Positions 51,890 to 61,439 of a DNA stretch of 64,000 nucleotides are shown here, piece by piece. The notes under the pieces are model-generated. The model ran no database searches. It saw only the letters and a list, made by a program, of their open reading frames with translations, and was not told where the DNA came from. The position numbers and the translations under genes were made by a program. The stretch's first letter is position 1. Each line of letters starts with the position of its first letter. Source of the stretch: Lachnospiraceae bacterium UBA935 (lineage in GTDB: Bacteria; Bacillota; Clostridia; Lachnospirales; Lachnospiraceae); assembly GCA_002293525.1 (NCBI GenBank), contig DBDJ01000067.1, positions 1-64,000 of the forward strand, in the 5' to 3' direction.

Positions 51890-54472
51890 TCACAGCAGTC
51901 TACGCAACTCTTCCATCCGTCTCCTGTCCAGCTCCGCCTCTTCCGCCGTCTTCGCCGGCCTCTCGTTTTCTTCGTTCTGCGCATGGAAATCGCCGGCGCA
52001 AAGTCCGTCTGCGATTATGTAAACACTTCCGGTCTGGTTTTCAAAGGAGAAATTATAAACCATATCGTTATATTCTTCTTCCTGCACCGATTCTACCACG
52101 GCCGGCCGGCCATTCTCGGTCAGGACTTTGTCACCCTGCTTCAGCTTTTTCACCGGAATACCTTTGCCGTTTTCATCCAGAAGGCGATGGGCGCCGGACA
52201 ATAAGGTTTCATAGCCGCCGCTCAGCTTCAGACGGCAGATCGTTGCATCCCGCCCGGTGATAACATCCGCAACGGTTACTGTCGCGCCTCCATATGACAG
52301 AAGCTGATCGCCGATTTTAACTTCTGCGGCCGTCTTCTCAAACCCGCTTCCGATTTTAATACGGACATCCTTGCCGAAGCACCCCCAGTAAATATAGATC
52401 GGCGGAATATAGACCGTATTGCTCCCCTTTACAAATTGATAATATTCGCGATTTATCTGTTTCAGATTTTCTTTCGTAATACCGACAATATTTATCGGGA
52501 TATCATCAAATACATCATCGGGATCACCTTTTTTATGGAGACGGTATTTAAATCCGGCCGTTAACAGTACTTGTCTTTTCCTATCATCGGCGGCGCCGCT
52601 GATATCATCGTGCCAGTCCAGTTTGCTGGTATTATCTTTTCTGTCAAGCTGAAAGTCAAAATCCACTTTCGGGTGGGTGATTCCCGAATGCTTTGTGAAG
52701 TTGATCTCATTATTGATCTTTTCATATAAACTGTTATTATCCAAATCATTTTGATATGTGATATCTGAACTGTTTGACTCTTGCGATGTAGTAGCTTTGT
52801 TATCATAATTAATATACGGACGGGTAAACTTAAAAACCGGATCGGGCGGCGTAAGCCCGACCAGTTCATAATCGTCAGCAAACGTAACGGTTCCGGAAAC
52901 CGGCATCAGTGTGGCTATTGTATTTTTTTTAATGGTATTATTCAGATAATCGCCATCGATATAATCAGGATTGGCATACTCCGGCAGCTGATTCGTCCGC
53001 CCGTATAGCATCACGATGTAACTGTCATGTTTCTTATTCCAGTGGGGGTTGTCTACCACGATATCTTCCACCGTATACGTGATCGCGCTGTCCAGCTTCT
53101 CTTTTTGCGAGTATTCGGCATAGAAAAACTCATCGTCCACCGTATATCCCTTGATCTTCATCGATGTCGCCAATGTTCCTCCAAATATATTCTCCGGATG
53201 CGGGTTGGAAATAAAATTCTCCGTCCTGCCGTTAGTATCCTCATCTTCATAGCTGATGCTCCCCAGATTATGAGCTATTTCTCCAGTTATATTATCGATA
53301 CTGCCGGTAACCGATATGCTTTTCCATTTTAATGCCGGACTGATGTCACTGATTTCCGTTATATTGTCATATAGATTAAATTGAAAGGTTTTTTCCATGG
53401 TAAAATATTCGGTACCATCGGTACTGTTATATTGATTGCTGCCTTTCGCCGTGTTGAACTTTTTAAAGCGGTTTTCTACAAAATGAATCGATATCGGCGA
53501 CTTCTTATCATTATTTTCAGGAGATTTTGTTACAGAATCCGCCACTGACGTGCTTGCTTTACCTATCGCATCAAGCAGCAGCGGCTTATCCTTCAAAGCT
53601 TCCATGCCGCCGAGCTGCTTGATACAGTAAGATCTTTCTTCCTCATCAGATAAATCAAAGATATAAAGCCCGTTCATATCTTTCAGCCTTTTTTCCAGCG
53701 GCAGCCTGGCGACGCTCACCTTGCCTTTTCGGCCATTTTCGCCCGCGATGCCGCCGACCGCCTTGGCTCCGTCTTTACCGGGCTTGCCGTCAAGTGACGG
53801 TTTTATGCCTTTACCGCCGTCGCCGCCCTTGCCGCCGTCGGCTTCCTTGCCGCCGTCGCCGCCCTTACCGCCGGGAAGTTCTTTTTCATATCTGATCCGG
53901 TTTTTTATTCTGTCACCGTTTATATAGATTGCTGCTTTTTTTTCAATTGTTTCATAACTTACCGTGACGGTTGGTGCCGAACCGCCCTTGCCACCGTTTG
54001 TTGCCACGCTAGCGTCACCGCCGCTGCCGCCGTCGCCGCCTTGATAGCCATCGCCGCCCTTGCCGCCGTCCTTTCCTTTGACACTGTCATAGCCTTTCCC
54101 GCCACTGCTGCCGTAAGCACTTATGCGGATATCGTTATTGACTTTGCCCAACACCAGTTCCACTGTCCCGGCATCCTGCGCATCACCGGCGTCTTCGTTT
54201 TTTTGGGCATCCTTCCCCTCTTTGCCTGTGATCAGGAATTCATATCCATGGCGCGCTTCCTTGCTCTTAAAGTTATTCACTTCCGCTACTTTCAGCTGGC
54301 ATTCCCCCACAAGAATCAGCACCCCCTCGTCTCTGAATGTCAGTCTTTGGAATTCAAGCGGTCCGCTTGCTTCAATGTAAACAGGGGCAATGAATTCTTG
54401 GGATCCGGCAGTATTGGTAACATCTAATTGGGAGATATTATTGATGTTTTTCATATATAACGTAGTATCCAT
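51890..54472 (-). CDS. Glycine-rich/collagen-like protein with C-terminal Hint domain
   Basis: 860 residues, no signal peptide. Residues 1-120 are a beta-rich domain; 121-165 and 200-251 are Gly-rich (GGKGGDGG, then collagen-like GKPGKDGAK); about 255-690 is a beta-rich region of unknown fold. The last 160 residues form a Hint (intein/hedgehog-type) domain: first Cys at about 698 (WGCFGKDVRIK), block B-like LLSGAHRLLDENG, and a C-terminal ADGLCAGDFHAQN where an intein would have HN. This suggests self-cleavage or vestigial processing. GGAAGGAAC precedes the ATG. Last gene of the right-hand operon; role unknown, probably structural. Confidence 0.75.
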   Translation of the reverse strand: MDTTLYMKNINNISQLDVTNTAGSQEFIAPVYIEASGPLEFQRLTFRDEGVLILVGECQLKVAEVNNFKSKEARHGYEFLITGKEGKDAQKNEDAGDAQDAGTVELVLGKVNNDIRISAYGSSGGKGYDSVKGKDGGKGGDGYQGGDGGSGGDASVATNGGKGGSAPTVTVSYETIEKKAAIYINGDRIKNRIRYEKELPGGKGGDGGKEADGGKGGDGGKGIKPSLDGKPGKDGAKAVGGIAGENGRKGKVSVARLPLEKRLKDMNGLYIFDLSDEEERSYCIKQLGGMEALKDKPLLLDAIGKASTSVADSVTKSPENNDKKSPISIHFVENRFKKFNTAKGSNQYNSTDGTEYFTMEKTFQFNLYDNITEISDISPALKWKSISVTGSIDNITGEIAHNLGSISYEDEDTNGRTENFISNPHPENIFGGTLATSMKIKGYTVDDEFFYAEYSQKEKLDSAITYTVEDIVVDNPHWNKKHDSYIVMLYGRTNQLPEYANPDYIDGDYLNNTIKKNTIATLMPVSGTVTFADDYELVGLTPPDPVFKFTRPYINYDNKATTSQESNSSDITYQNDLDNNSLYEKINNEINFTKHSGITHPKVDFDFQLDRKDNTSKLDWHDDISGAADDRKRQVLLTAGFKYRLHKKGDPDDVFDDIPINIVGITKENLKQINREYYQFVKGSNTVYIPPIYIYWGCFGKDVRIKIGSGFEKTAAEVKIGDQLLSYGGATVTVADVITGRDATICRLKLSGGYETLLSGAHRLLDENGKGIPVKKLKQGDKVLTENGRPAVVESVQEEEYNDMVYNFSFENQTGSVYIIADGLCAGDFHAQNEENERPAKTAEEAELDRRRMEELRRLL

Positions 54473-54549
54473 TCTGGTTCCTTCCTTTCTACAGGCTAGC
54501 TAAGCCCGTTGTCCATAGATCTCTTCTTGTGTCCCTATGCAATTTATCA

Positions 54550-56169
54550 TTAGTCATGATACTTCCACATATGTTTATCCGGAAAAATGCCAATTATCTT
54601 TTCTCCGTCACCGCCGAGCCAAGCCCGCCGGCCTTCGGCCACCATCGGGAAAAACCGATTTTCCACGGTTTTTTGCTCATATTTAATGAGTTCATTTTCG
54701 GTAACAAGGCATAGATAATTATCCGTTTCCAGCATCGTTACCGTGCGACTGGTATTTGCTACCTGCTTCTTCATGATATGTTTCTGGGATTTGTCATTGC
54801 AATCGTATAAGTAAACGTATTTATCACCTCCCCCCGCTGTTTCCTGACATAGCATTGCCGTGTAGAATTGGCTTACATAAAACCCAAGCGTGCCGGAAAT
54901 CAGTCTCATGCCACTGGGCGCATTAAAGAAAAACTGCCCGCCGCCCCATCCCAGTCCATTTTCATACCGGTTCATATAAAGACACGCACCGCTGCGGCGA
55001 TAAAAATATGTCTCCTGAAGTGACGCAGCAAAACCGCAGCACATCGGCTCGGTGTCACTGTACTTGGGCAGATTCACACTGCCCTCGACATTCTCCCAGG
55101 TGCCAGACTGAAGCTGATAACGGCAAAATGAGTAATAAGCTGAACCTTTACTATTTCCTGCCACTTCAAGTTTTCCGCCGGAGTAATACGCGGCAAAGCA
55201 GGAATAATCGGCATTCTGATAAAGAGTATTGGTGGCCGCGGTGCGCCATTCTCCGTTCGCGTCTCTTTTATAAAGTGTGGGATGAAGATAAGCATAGTAA
55301 TTTCCGTTATCTGCAAAAATGCGCAGATTATAGTTGCGGTTCCCATAAATATCTTCTTTGAAAATGCCCTTTTCTTGACCTGCTTTTTCCCAGTTTGTCT
55401 TTTCGATCTGCAGCGAACGGATATGAGAAAATCGGTAGCTATTCGTTACGGTAAGCTCATAGGCAGCATCGTCAACCACTTTTCCGTTGCTGTAAGATCC
55501 GTTGATTAAGAAAGTTCCGCCAATCTTGACCGCATTTTTTCTTAGCATGACCTCATCCGTAAAGTCGGCAGCCCCCGTCCATTTTAAAGTAAACGGACTT
55601 CCCTGGCTGACGGTGTAAATATGATTCTCTAAATCACTTTTTACGATGCCCGACGTGGTTTTCATATCCGGCTCAAGCGAAATAATATAGGCCGGAACGG
55701 CAAACCGGGCGACATAGCTTCCCTGAGCTCCGCTGCCGCAGCCGGGAATATCATACGCTTCAACCGGGTATTCCACTCGCTTTTCCCGTTCCGGCGTGAC
55801 CAGCGTATAAAAATTAAACCATTCAAACCGGTACTGTTTTGTTCCGTCCGCAAAAGGTTCCCCGTCCGTATATGTAAAAGCCAGGTCCTTTCCGTTTTTC
55901 CACGCATAGCTCCAGTTCTCGTCTGACGGCGGGCAAAACTCGGCATTCCGGAAATCGCCTTCCGATACTACGGAAGTAAAATTACGTAAAATTACGCTTG
56001 GAACTTCACCCGGACCGTTCTCCACGGCGGCTGCCAAGTTGGCTTCGGTTGTTATTCCGATCGTAACGGAAATATTCTGCAGAATCTTGATCCTCTCCTC
56101 GCCAACCGCTGGAGAGAGCCATAGCGGCTGTTCTCTCTCGTTTATTTCTACATATATTTTATTTCCCAT
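54550..56169 (-). CDS. Unknown beta-rich, propeller-like protein
   Basis: 539 residues, no signal peptide or membrane helix. The N-terminal half contains what looks like an Ig-like or carbohydrate-module stretch (GSPFTLKWTGAADFTDEVML, about 185-205). The C-terminal half has repeated short blades rich in Tyr and Gly (NGNYYAYLHPTLYKRD; GGKLEVAGNSKGSAYYSFCRY; DKYVYLYDCNDKS) consistent with a beta-propeller. The ATG overlaps the end of the 1088-residue gene by 11 bp, with GGAGCGG about 9 bases upstream. Not assigned to a named family. Confidence 0.65.
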   Translation of the reverse strand: MGNKIYVEINEREQPLWLSPAVGEERIKILQNISVTIGITTEANLAAAVENGPGEVPSVILRNFTSVVSEGDFRNAEFCPPSDENWSYAWKNGKDLAFTYTDGEPFADGTKQYRFEWFNFYTLVTPEREKRVEYPVEAYDIPGCGSGAQGSYVARFAVPAYIISLEPDMKTTSGIVKSDLENHIYTVSQGSPFTLKWTGAADFTDEVMLRKNAVKIGGTFLINGSYSNGKVVDDAAYELTVTNSYRFSHIRSLQIEKTNWEKAGQEKGIFKEDIYGNRNYNLRIFADNGNYYAYLHPTLYKRDANGEWRTAATNTLYQNADYSCFAAYYSGGKLEVAGNSKGSAYYSFCRYQLQSGTWENVEGSVNLPKYSDTEPMCCGFAASLQETYFYRRSGACLYMNRYENGLGWGGGQFFFNAPSGMRLISGTLGFYVSQFYTAMLCQETAGGGDKYVYLYDCNDKSQKHIMKKQVANTSRTVTMLETDNYLCLVTENELIKYEQKTVENRFFPMVAEGRRAWLGGDGEKIIGIFPDKHMWKYHD

Positions 56170-59100
56170 GATTTGATCCGCTCCTTTTTACCAGATAGCC
56201 ATCCACGACGGCGGTTTCCGCCAGCACATCCGATAGCGGAAGCACATCTTCCTCCACGTCGCCGCTTATGTTACCGTCAATCTCCCGTTTATACCGCCAT
56301 CTGAACTCACTTGCCGCCGTAGGGAGACGTACCTTTTCGATATTCACGATCACCGGATTGATTTCCGCCGTCGGTACGACTTTATCCGTCAGTGCCGTAT
56401 GCGCGGCATCAAGTCGTAATTTTATGGCCGGAAGAAGACCTGATTCAATGACCATGTCACTGTTCGGCGCTAAAAGTGCCGTAAAATACCGGTTGCCATC
56501 GTTGGCGCACACGGTCGGGCTATGTGTCGTGACATAATTGGGATACCGGCTTTCCGGTACTCCCCAAAGGGCATGAAAACAAGAATAGTCGCCATCTTCG
56601 AAAACACCGGCAGTACCGTCCGTCACTCTCAGAAGATTGCCGAATTTCAACGGGATTTTCAGAGCCTTTGCCCCCTTGTCATCATAAGTCGCGAAGTCCT
56701 GCCATGTTTTCGAATATTCCGCTTCTCCGAAAAATTCCAGCCGCAGCCGCAGCCGGGCTAATACCAGCGGTACCCCCCAGATAAAGGCGCTCTCACAGAC
56801 ACGCACGGTCTTATCAAGGGTGTCCTGCAGCAAGTCAATCATCTCGGGAAGCGCATGGGGATTTTCCCGGATGCCGTCTATGAAACCGTTCAAAACCGGA
56901 TTCGGCTCCGGCGCGTCCGCCGCTTTTATAAACAAAGTTTTCCTTTCCCCCGCCCGATATACCGTCTTGAGCATGCCGGCGTATAAACCGTTTTCATCGT
57001 ATAGAACCAGCCGCCTGTTAAGCAGTTCCGGCAATATTACCGCACAGACAGGCGAACTCTCAGGATCGCAGGTGGAAACCGACACGCCGTCCTTCTGGCA
57101 GACAAATTCTGCCGTTATCCGTGCCGGCGAGGAAAACGCCAGCGGAAACATCCCCTTTGTCCGGTCGGCTGAAGTCGGCATATAATATGGGAAAAATGCC
57201 TTGGCCCGGTTATATATGCTGTTTTTGGCAAGGTTCTGCTTCTGTCCGAATGTTCCGGTCAGGTTCAGCCGGGAGAGCGCGATAAATCCGCCGCGCATCG
57301 GATACAGAGCCGAACCGCTGACCGAAAGCCGTTCATCCGTCACATGCTCGGCCACCTGGGCGGAGATCGCCTTGGTATCGTAGGTCACCGGAAGCTGGAA
57401 AGCTTGCCGCAGTCCGGTAAGCTCACCGGTGAAACCGCTTAATTCCTGAGAAATAAACGGCAGGTTGCGTACCTTGTCATAAACACCAGGGAATTCCTTC
57501 GTATTGCCGTCAAGCTGTGCCGTCAGGTTATAAAGCGCGTGCGGAGTCAGCGGAACCCGCCCGCTTACCGAGGCCAGCCGGCCATCCTGAAGTCCTTTAA
57601 ATGAGTACCCGGTTTCCCCGTGGTCAAATGTCCAGCCAGCCAGAGTCGCCGTATCCGCTGTATAATAGTAGTCGATCTGCCAGTCCATAAAAAGCTGAGC
57701 CAGTTCCAGCGGTGAAGTATTGATGGCAATCGGTGAGATCTTTCCTTCCACATGATATGGATGCCTGTCATGAGGATCAGACAAACCCATCAGCTGCGGG
57801 CTGTTCAGTACCGCCTGATAAAAAAGCGGCAAATAATCCGCCAGAAAATCCCCGGACGGCAAACCTTCACACTGTGCGGCGACGGCTGTCCAAGGCAGTT
57901 CAGCGGATTTCTGCGGTGACATCTGACAATAAAGCATGCCGTCTTTGGTATCTTCACCGAACAGACAGGATCGGAAAATCCCGTCTCCGCTCAGCATCAG
58001 CACCGGTTCTTTGGGTACGGCAAAGGATTCGGCCGTCTTCGTTATCATCTGGTAGCCGGCCGGCAGGCCGGCAGTTACTTCCGCTCGTTTCTGAACTACT
58101 TCGTTATTTTTTATATTGGCCTGGGCCAACGGCCCATCCGGCGAAGCCATCAGGCCAAGCAGTCTTTCCGTCTCTGCCAGAGCGGTTTTGGCGCCGGGAT
58201 CATGCGCTTCGTTACGGTTAATATACGTCTCCCATGCACGATACAGCTTTTCCCGCATGAAATGAAGCTCCCGGTTAAGCCGGCCCGCTTCCCGCTGCAA
58301 ACAGCGCAACTGGCGATATCCGGCAAAATCGCCTGCCGCATCAGCCTGCTGATTTGTCAGCTGCAGTTCATCATACTCTTCCAGCGGCGCAAAACTGCGG
58401 AAGGTGCGGCTGAATATCTCATCATCGACCTTAAAGTTGCCGTCCGGCTGTTTTTCCTGATCAAGCAGATCGTACTGTAGCTGGATAAGCTGATATTCCA
58501 GATCGGCCGTATTACCCGCATTTTCCAGATAATGCTGCCCCAGTACCGCTGCCATTGCTTCTGCCGACGTTCTGCCAAAGGACACTTCAACCGTTCCCGT
58601 CGGCGGATCCATGTCATCGTAATGATGTCCGGGCCCTTCCCAGCGGATATTCAATGCCTGCCCGAATAAAACACAGCCGTTGCCGTAATCCGTCCCCTCC
58701 TCAGCCGAAAATCCATTTTCAGTCAAGATGGCCGAAAACTCTTCACGGCTCCCGGCCTTTGAAAAAGGATCATTTTTCCGGTCAGAGAAGTATCCGACGA
58801 CAAAATAGGTTAAATCACTTGGAACCGGGACACCTTTTAAGTCATCATACCAGCCGAATACGCTCCGACAGGTCGGATAATAAGCCGCAAACATCGGATC
58901 GCCGCCGCCGAGTGCCGTCAGCTCCGGCAGATAGTCGCCTGGAGCGGGAACCGTACCTGCTTCATAACTCCGTCCCATAAAGCGGTATGGGCGGCCGGTG
59001 CCGTCTAAATACGGGATGACGGTATAATCCCCGGCATTTTCCCCGGCGCTTACTTTACCGGTAAGGAAATCGCTCTCAACGATCATGCATTTTACCTGTA

Positions 59101-59425
59101 TCTTATCGTGATCCCGGTACAGCCTGGTCACGGCATAGCGGTTCGGAACCATGGGAAAAAAATAGCTATTATCTTTTACTTTTCCATGGGTAAAGGCATC
59201 GGGCAGAATAAAATGCAGATGTACGCCCGCTTTCAGGCAGTACCCGTACTCTGTGAAAGCAGCCGGGCTGATACTGGCACCGAGGGCGGAACTGTAAATC
59301 TTGGTGTAATCGGGCGACCAGCGCGGTGCTTTATACGTGTCGGTATATTCGTTACCAGTCAGATATGCCTTTACAACGAAGGGAATAATCAGATTTTTTA
59401 TTGATTCATCATGTTGTTCTTTCAA
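56159..59425 (-). CDS. Unknown 1088-residue protein with HLHF-LPDA and PNR motifs
   Basis: A large soluble protein starting at TTG (AAGGAT upstream; no ATG for a long stretch). Near the N-terminus it has GVHLHFILPDAFTHG (about 68-82) and PMVPNRYAVTRLYRD (about 91-105). These resemble GIHLHW-LPDAL and VPNRWLV-R motifs that I recall from large uncharacterised proteins in cyanobacteria, actinobacteria and myxobacteria (not searched). A helical segment (about 320-440) is followed by domains with PLELAQLFMDWQIDYYY and Gly/Pro-rich loops. It begins 2 bp after the 270-residue gene. No catalytic motif recognised. Confidence 0.7.
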   Translation of the reverse strand: MKEQHDESIKNLIIPFVVKAYLTGNEYTDTYKAPRWSPDYTKIYSSALGASISPAAFTEYGYCLKAGVHLHFILPDAFTHGKVKDNSYFFPMVPNRYAVTRLYRDHDKIQVKCMIVESDFLTGKVSAGENAGDYTVIPYLDGTGRPYRFMGRSYEAGTVPAPGDYLPELTALGGGDPMFAAYYPTCRSVFGWYDDLKGVPVPSDLTYFVVGYFSDRKNDPFSKAGSREEFSAILTENGFSAEEGTDYGNGCVLFGQALNIRWEGPGHHYDDMDPPTGTVEVSFGRTSAEAMAAVLGQHYLENAGNTADLEYQLIQLQYDLLDQEKQPDGNFKVDDEIFSRTFRSFAPLEEYDELQLTNQQADAAGDFAGYRQLRCLQREAGRLNRELHFMREKLYRAWETYINRNEAHDPGAKTALAETERLLGLMASPDGPLAQANIKNNEVVQKRAEVTAGLPAGYQMITKTAESFAVPKEPVLMLSGDGIFRSCLFGEDTKDGMLYCQMSPQKSAELPWTAVAAQCEGLPSGDFLADYLPLFYQAVLNSPQLMGLSDPHDRHPYHVEGKISPIAINTSPLELAQLFMDWQIDYYYTADTATLAGWTFDHGETGYSFKGLQDGRLASVSGRVPLTPHALYNLTAQLDGNTKEFPGVYDKVRNLPFISQELSGFTGELTGLRQAFQLPVTYDTKAISAQVAEHVTDERLSVSGSALYPMRGGFIALSRLNLTGTFGQKQNLAKNSIYNRAKAFFPYYMPTSADRTKGMFPLAFSSPARITAEFVCQKDGVSVSTCDPESSPVCAVILPELLNRRLVLYDENGLYAGMLKTVYRAGERKTLFIKAADAPEPNPVLNGFIDGIRENPHALPEMIDLLQDTLDKTVRVCESAFIWGVPLVLARLRLRLEFFGEAEYSKTWQDFATYDDKGAKALKIPLKFGNLLRVTDGTAGVFEDGDYSCFHALWGVPESRYPNYVTTHSPTVCANDGNRYFTALLAPNSDMVIESGLLPAIKLRLDAAHTALTDKVVPTAEINPVIVNIEKVRLPTAASEFRWRYKREIDGNISGDVEEDVLPLSDVLAETAVVDGYLVKRSGSNHGK

Positions 59426-59427
59426 TT

Positions 59428-60240
59428 TTATTTATCCTTTGTACTCTCAAAAATCGCCCGGTTTGCCACCGCGATCAGTTCAAAGGCCAGCTTGGCCGCT
59501 CCGATGTCCTCATCCAGGATCTTGCCGAGTTCCTTTGCCAATCCGGCCGCATCAAGGCGGCCCGATGAATTCCTATAGGCATTAATGTCGATGCTTTTAT
59601 CCCTCAGCGGCCGTCCTAGATTTTCTTCCGTCACGTCTTTGGGTACCAGCATCTTTTCTCCCGGTGCAAGTCCGAAAGTCAGGCCGGTTTTTGGTTCCGC
59701 TATGACAAGCGATGTCATTTCCCCGTCAAACAGCCCTAGGGCGATTTCTTCCGCAAAAGTATCCAGACGCAGCATATCCAGTTCCTTTTCTTTGTGATAG
59801 GCACTGACTTCCAGTCCCTTCAGCATCCTCACCAGCTCAGAGCGCAGAAGGAAACCCGTGATGATACCGGCGGTTTTTTTGCCGTTCGTCGCAAACAATT
59901 CTTTGGCCTGATGATTGCCATGCATGCAGTCACGTCGTGGAACATGCAGCATCGCCCTGGCTTGAGGAAGCGTGGCTACGAGACATCGCTGATCCCGCAT
60001 ACTGTCAGTTACCGTGACCCTGCCGATACTGAGTGCGCCGTCGGCAAGTGCCTGCGTCCAATTGTCGTCCACGTGGAAAAAACGCAGGCTTTCCTGCGGC
60101 AAAAGGAACTCGTCCGCCACCAGATAAGAAAGCGGAACCCCATATAGTAACTGTAGTTCCGTCACATAAGCTTCCAGGTCGGACGGAACGCCGGCGACTA
60201 CCGATAAGTTAACGATATTTCGCAAAAGCCGTCTCTTCAT
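59428..60240 (-). CDS. Unknown 270-residue protein of the same cluster
   Basis: Contains PLSYLVADEFLLPQESLRFF, HVDDNWTQALADGALSIGR and ITGFLLRSELVRMLKGLEV (about residues 36-150). The combination resembles a conserved family often adjacent to DUF6603-type genes (recalled: VPDE-LP-ESIRFF, NW-DGA-SIG, TGFLLRS). The C-terminal region is helical (GLAKELGKILDEDIGAAKLAFELI). The ATG overlaps the upstream stop by 4 bp. No signal peptide, no known activity. Confidence 0.7.
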   Translation of the reverse strand: MKRRLLRNIVNLSVVAGVPSDLEAYVTELQLLYGVPLSYLVADEFLLPQESLRFFHVDDNWTQALADGALSIGRVTVTDSMRDQRCLVATLPQARAMLHVPRRDCMHGNHQAKELFATNGKKTAGIITGFLLRSELVRMLKGLEVSAYHKEKELDMLRLDTFAEEIALGLFDGEMTSLVIAEPKTGLTFGLAPGEKMLVPKDVTEENLGRPLRDKSIDINAYRNSSGRLDAAGLAKELGKILDEDIGAAKLAFELIAVANRAIFESTKDK

Positions 60241-61439
60241 ACCGTTTGATCCTTTTTACGCTTCCGCCGTGCGGAATCGGCTTTTTCCAGCTCCAGCAGG
60301 GCCCTGCCGATCTGCCCGGTATCAATATTTTGCAAGTCCTTAAACGCCGTAACATGATCAGACATTTTCACGTCGTTCCGATGCGCCAAAATCTTAGCGG
60401 CGATTTCCGGCCTGCTCAAAGTGATCAGTCGGCCCAGCTGAAATGCCGCCGCATAGCTGACATCAAAAATACCGGTTTCCTGATCATACATCAGCCGGCC
60501 GTCGGCGGTATGCGCCGTTCGCAGCTTCGGTATCGCCGTGCTGCTACCAGGAATCAAAGGGGAACGAAAAACCGAATAGGTCATTTCCCCCGTCCGCGTG
60601 TAATGTGGTTTGACGGCAGCGGCTCCGCCGGCTTTCTGATGTCCGATCTCGCTGCTGTCCGCCGCCAGGCCGGCAATCAGCTCTGTGAACGGCCTGCCCG
60701 CCTCGGACGTAGAGCGAACGCTCCATTGATGAAGCGACACTAGCCGCACCTTGCGGAATCCGTCGGGAACATCATCGCCATAACCGAAGGCCGTGACCAG
60801 ATGGCATGCCGATACCGTTTCTTCTCCGCTATGGGAAGGCACAAACCGATTGGCGATAATAACTGAAAAATAGCCGTCCTGCGCACATACTTCATCGGGC
60901 GACTTGCTCAAGTCGGCAAACTTGGCATGGGCTAAGAGCGGGATATCCGCTGTACTGGGAAAGATTTCCCGATACGTATCCACAGCGATATCCACAACCC
61001 TGCACATGTCCGTTTCCTCATCGAAATAAACGGACGGGAAGGCTTTCCGATCGGGAAAATAAGTTTCTGCGACCGGCGCGAACAAGTCACTTACCATAAT
61101 CTGGCTTTCGCTCAAAACTTCGTTTTTTGTAAGGACAATCAGGGCCAGAAACGGTTGTTCTCCGAAAGCCCACGGGTAACTCCTGTCTTTGAACGTGATA
61201 AACGGCAGCGTTGCCGCGAAATCACCGGCCACGCCGTTAGCCGGGTATGTGCCGAAAATACCTTCCGCTTCCAGTGAGAAAATACGGCGGGCTATCATAT
61301 ATTCCTGTGATGCCTGATACTCGGCCACAACAGTTCCTTCCTGCTTGACCGTTTGTGTAGCCATAAAATTATACTTCCCTGCCGCTACCGCTGGGACTAT
61401 CTTATCTATTAATTTAAAATCTGTCGCTTCGATTCCCAT
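60237..61439 (-). CDS. Unknown 400-residue protein of the same cluster
   Basis: Distinctive blocks are PHYTRTGEMTYSVFRSPLIP (about 283-302) and FDVSYAAAFQLGRLITLSRPEIAAKILAHRN (about 335-366), which I recall as conserved in large uncharacterised clusters (SYAAAWQLGRLLAL variants). Alternating hydrophobic stretches in the N-terminal 220 residues suggest a beta-rich fold. The ATG at 61439 lies 31 bp inside the upstream gene, with GAGGATA 8 bases before it. C-terminal tail is basic (SARRKRKKDQTV). Confidence 0.7.
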   Translation of the reverse strand: MGIEATDFKLIDKIVPAVAAGKYNFMATQTVKQEGTVVAEYQASQEYMIARRIFSLEAEGIFGTYPANGVAGDFAATLPFITFKDRSYPWAFGEQPFLALIVLTKNEVLSESQIMVSDLFAPVAETYFPDRKAFPSVYFDEETDMCRVVDIAVDTYREIFPSTADIPLLAHAKFADLSKSPDEVCAQDGYFSVIIANRFVPSHSGEETVSACHLVTAFGYGDDVPDGFRKVRLVSLHQWSVRSTSEAGRPFTELIAGLAADSSEIGHQKAGGAAAVKPHYTRTGEMTYSVFRSPLIPGSSTAIPKLRTAHTADGRLMYDQETGIFDVSYAAAFQLGRLITLSRPEIAAKILAHRNDVKMSDHVTAFKDLQNIDTGQIGRALLELEKADSARRKRKKDQTV

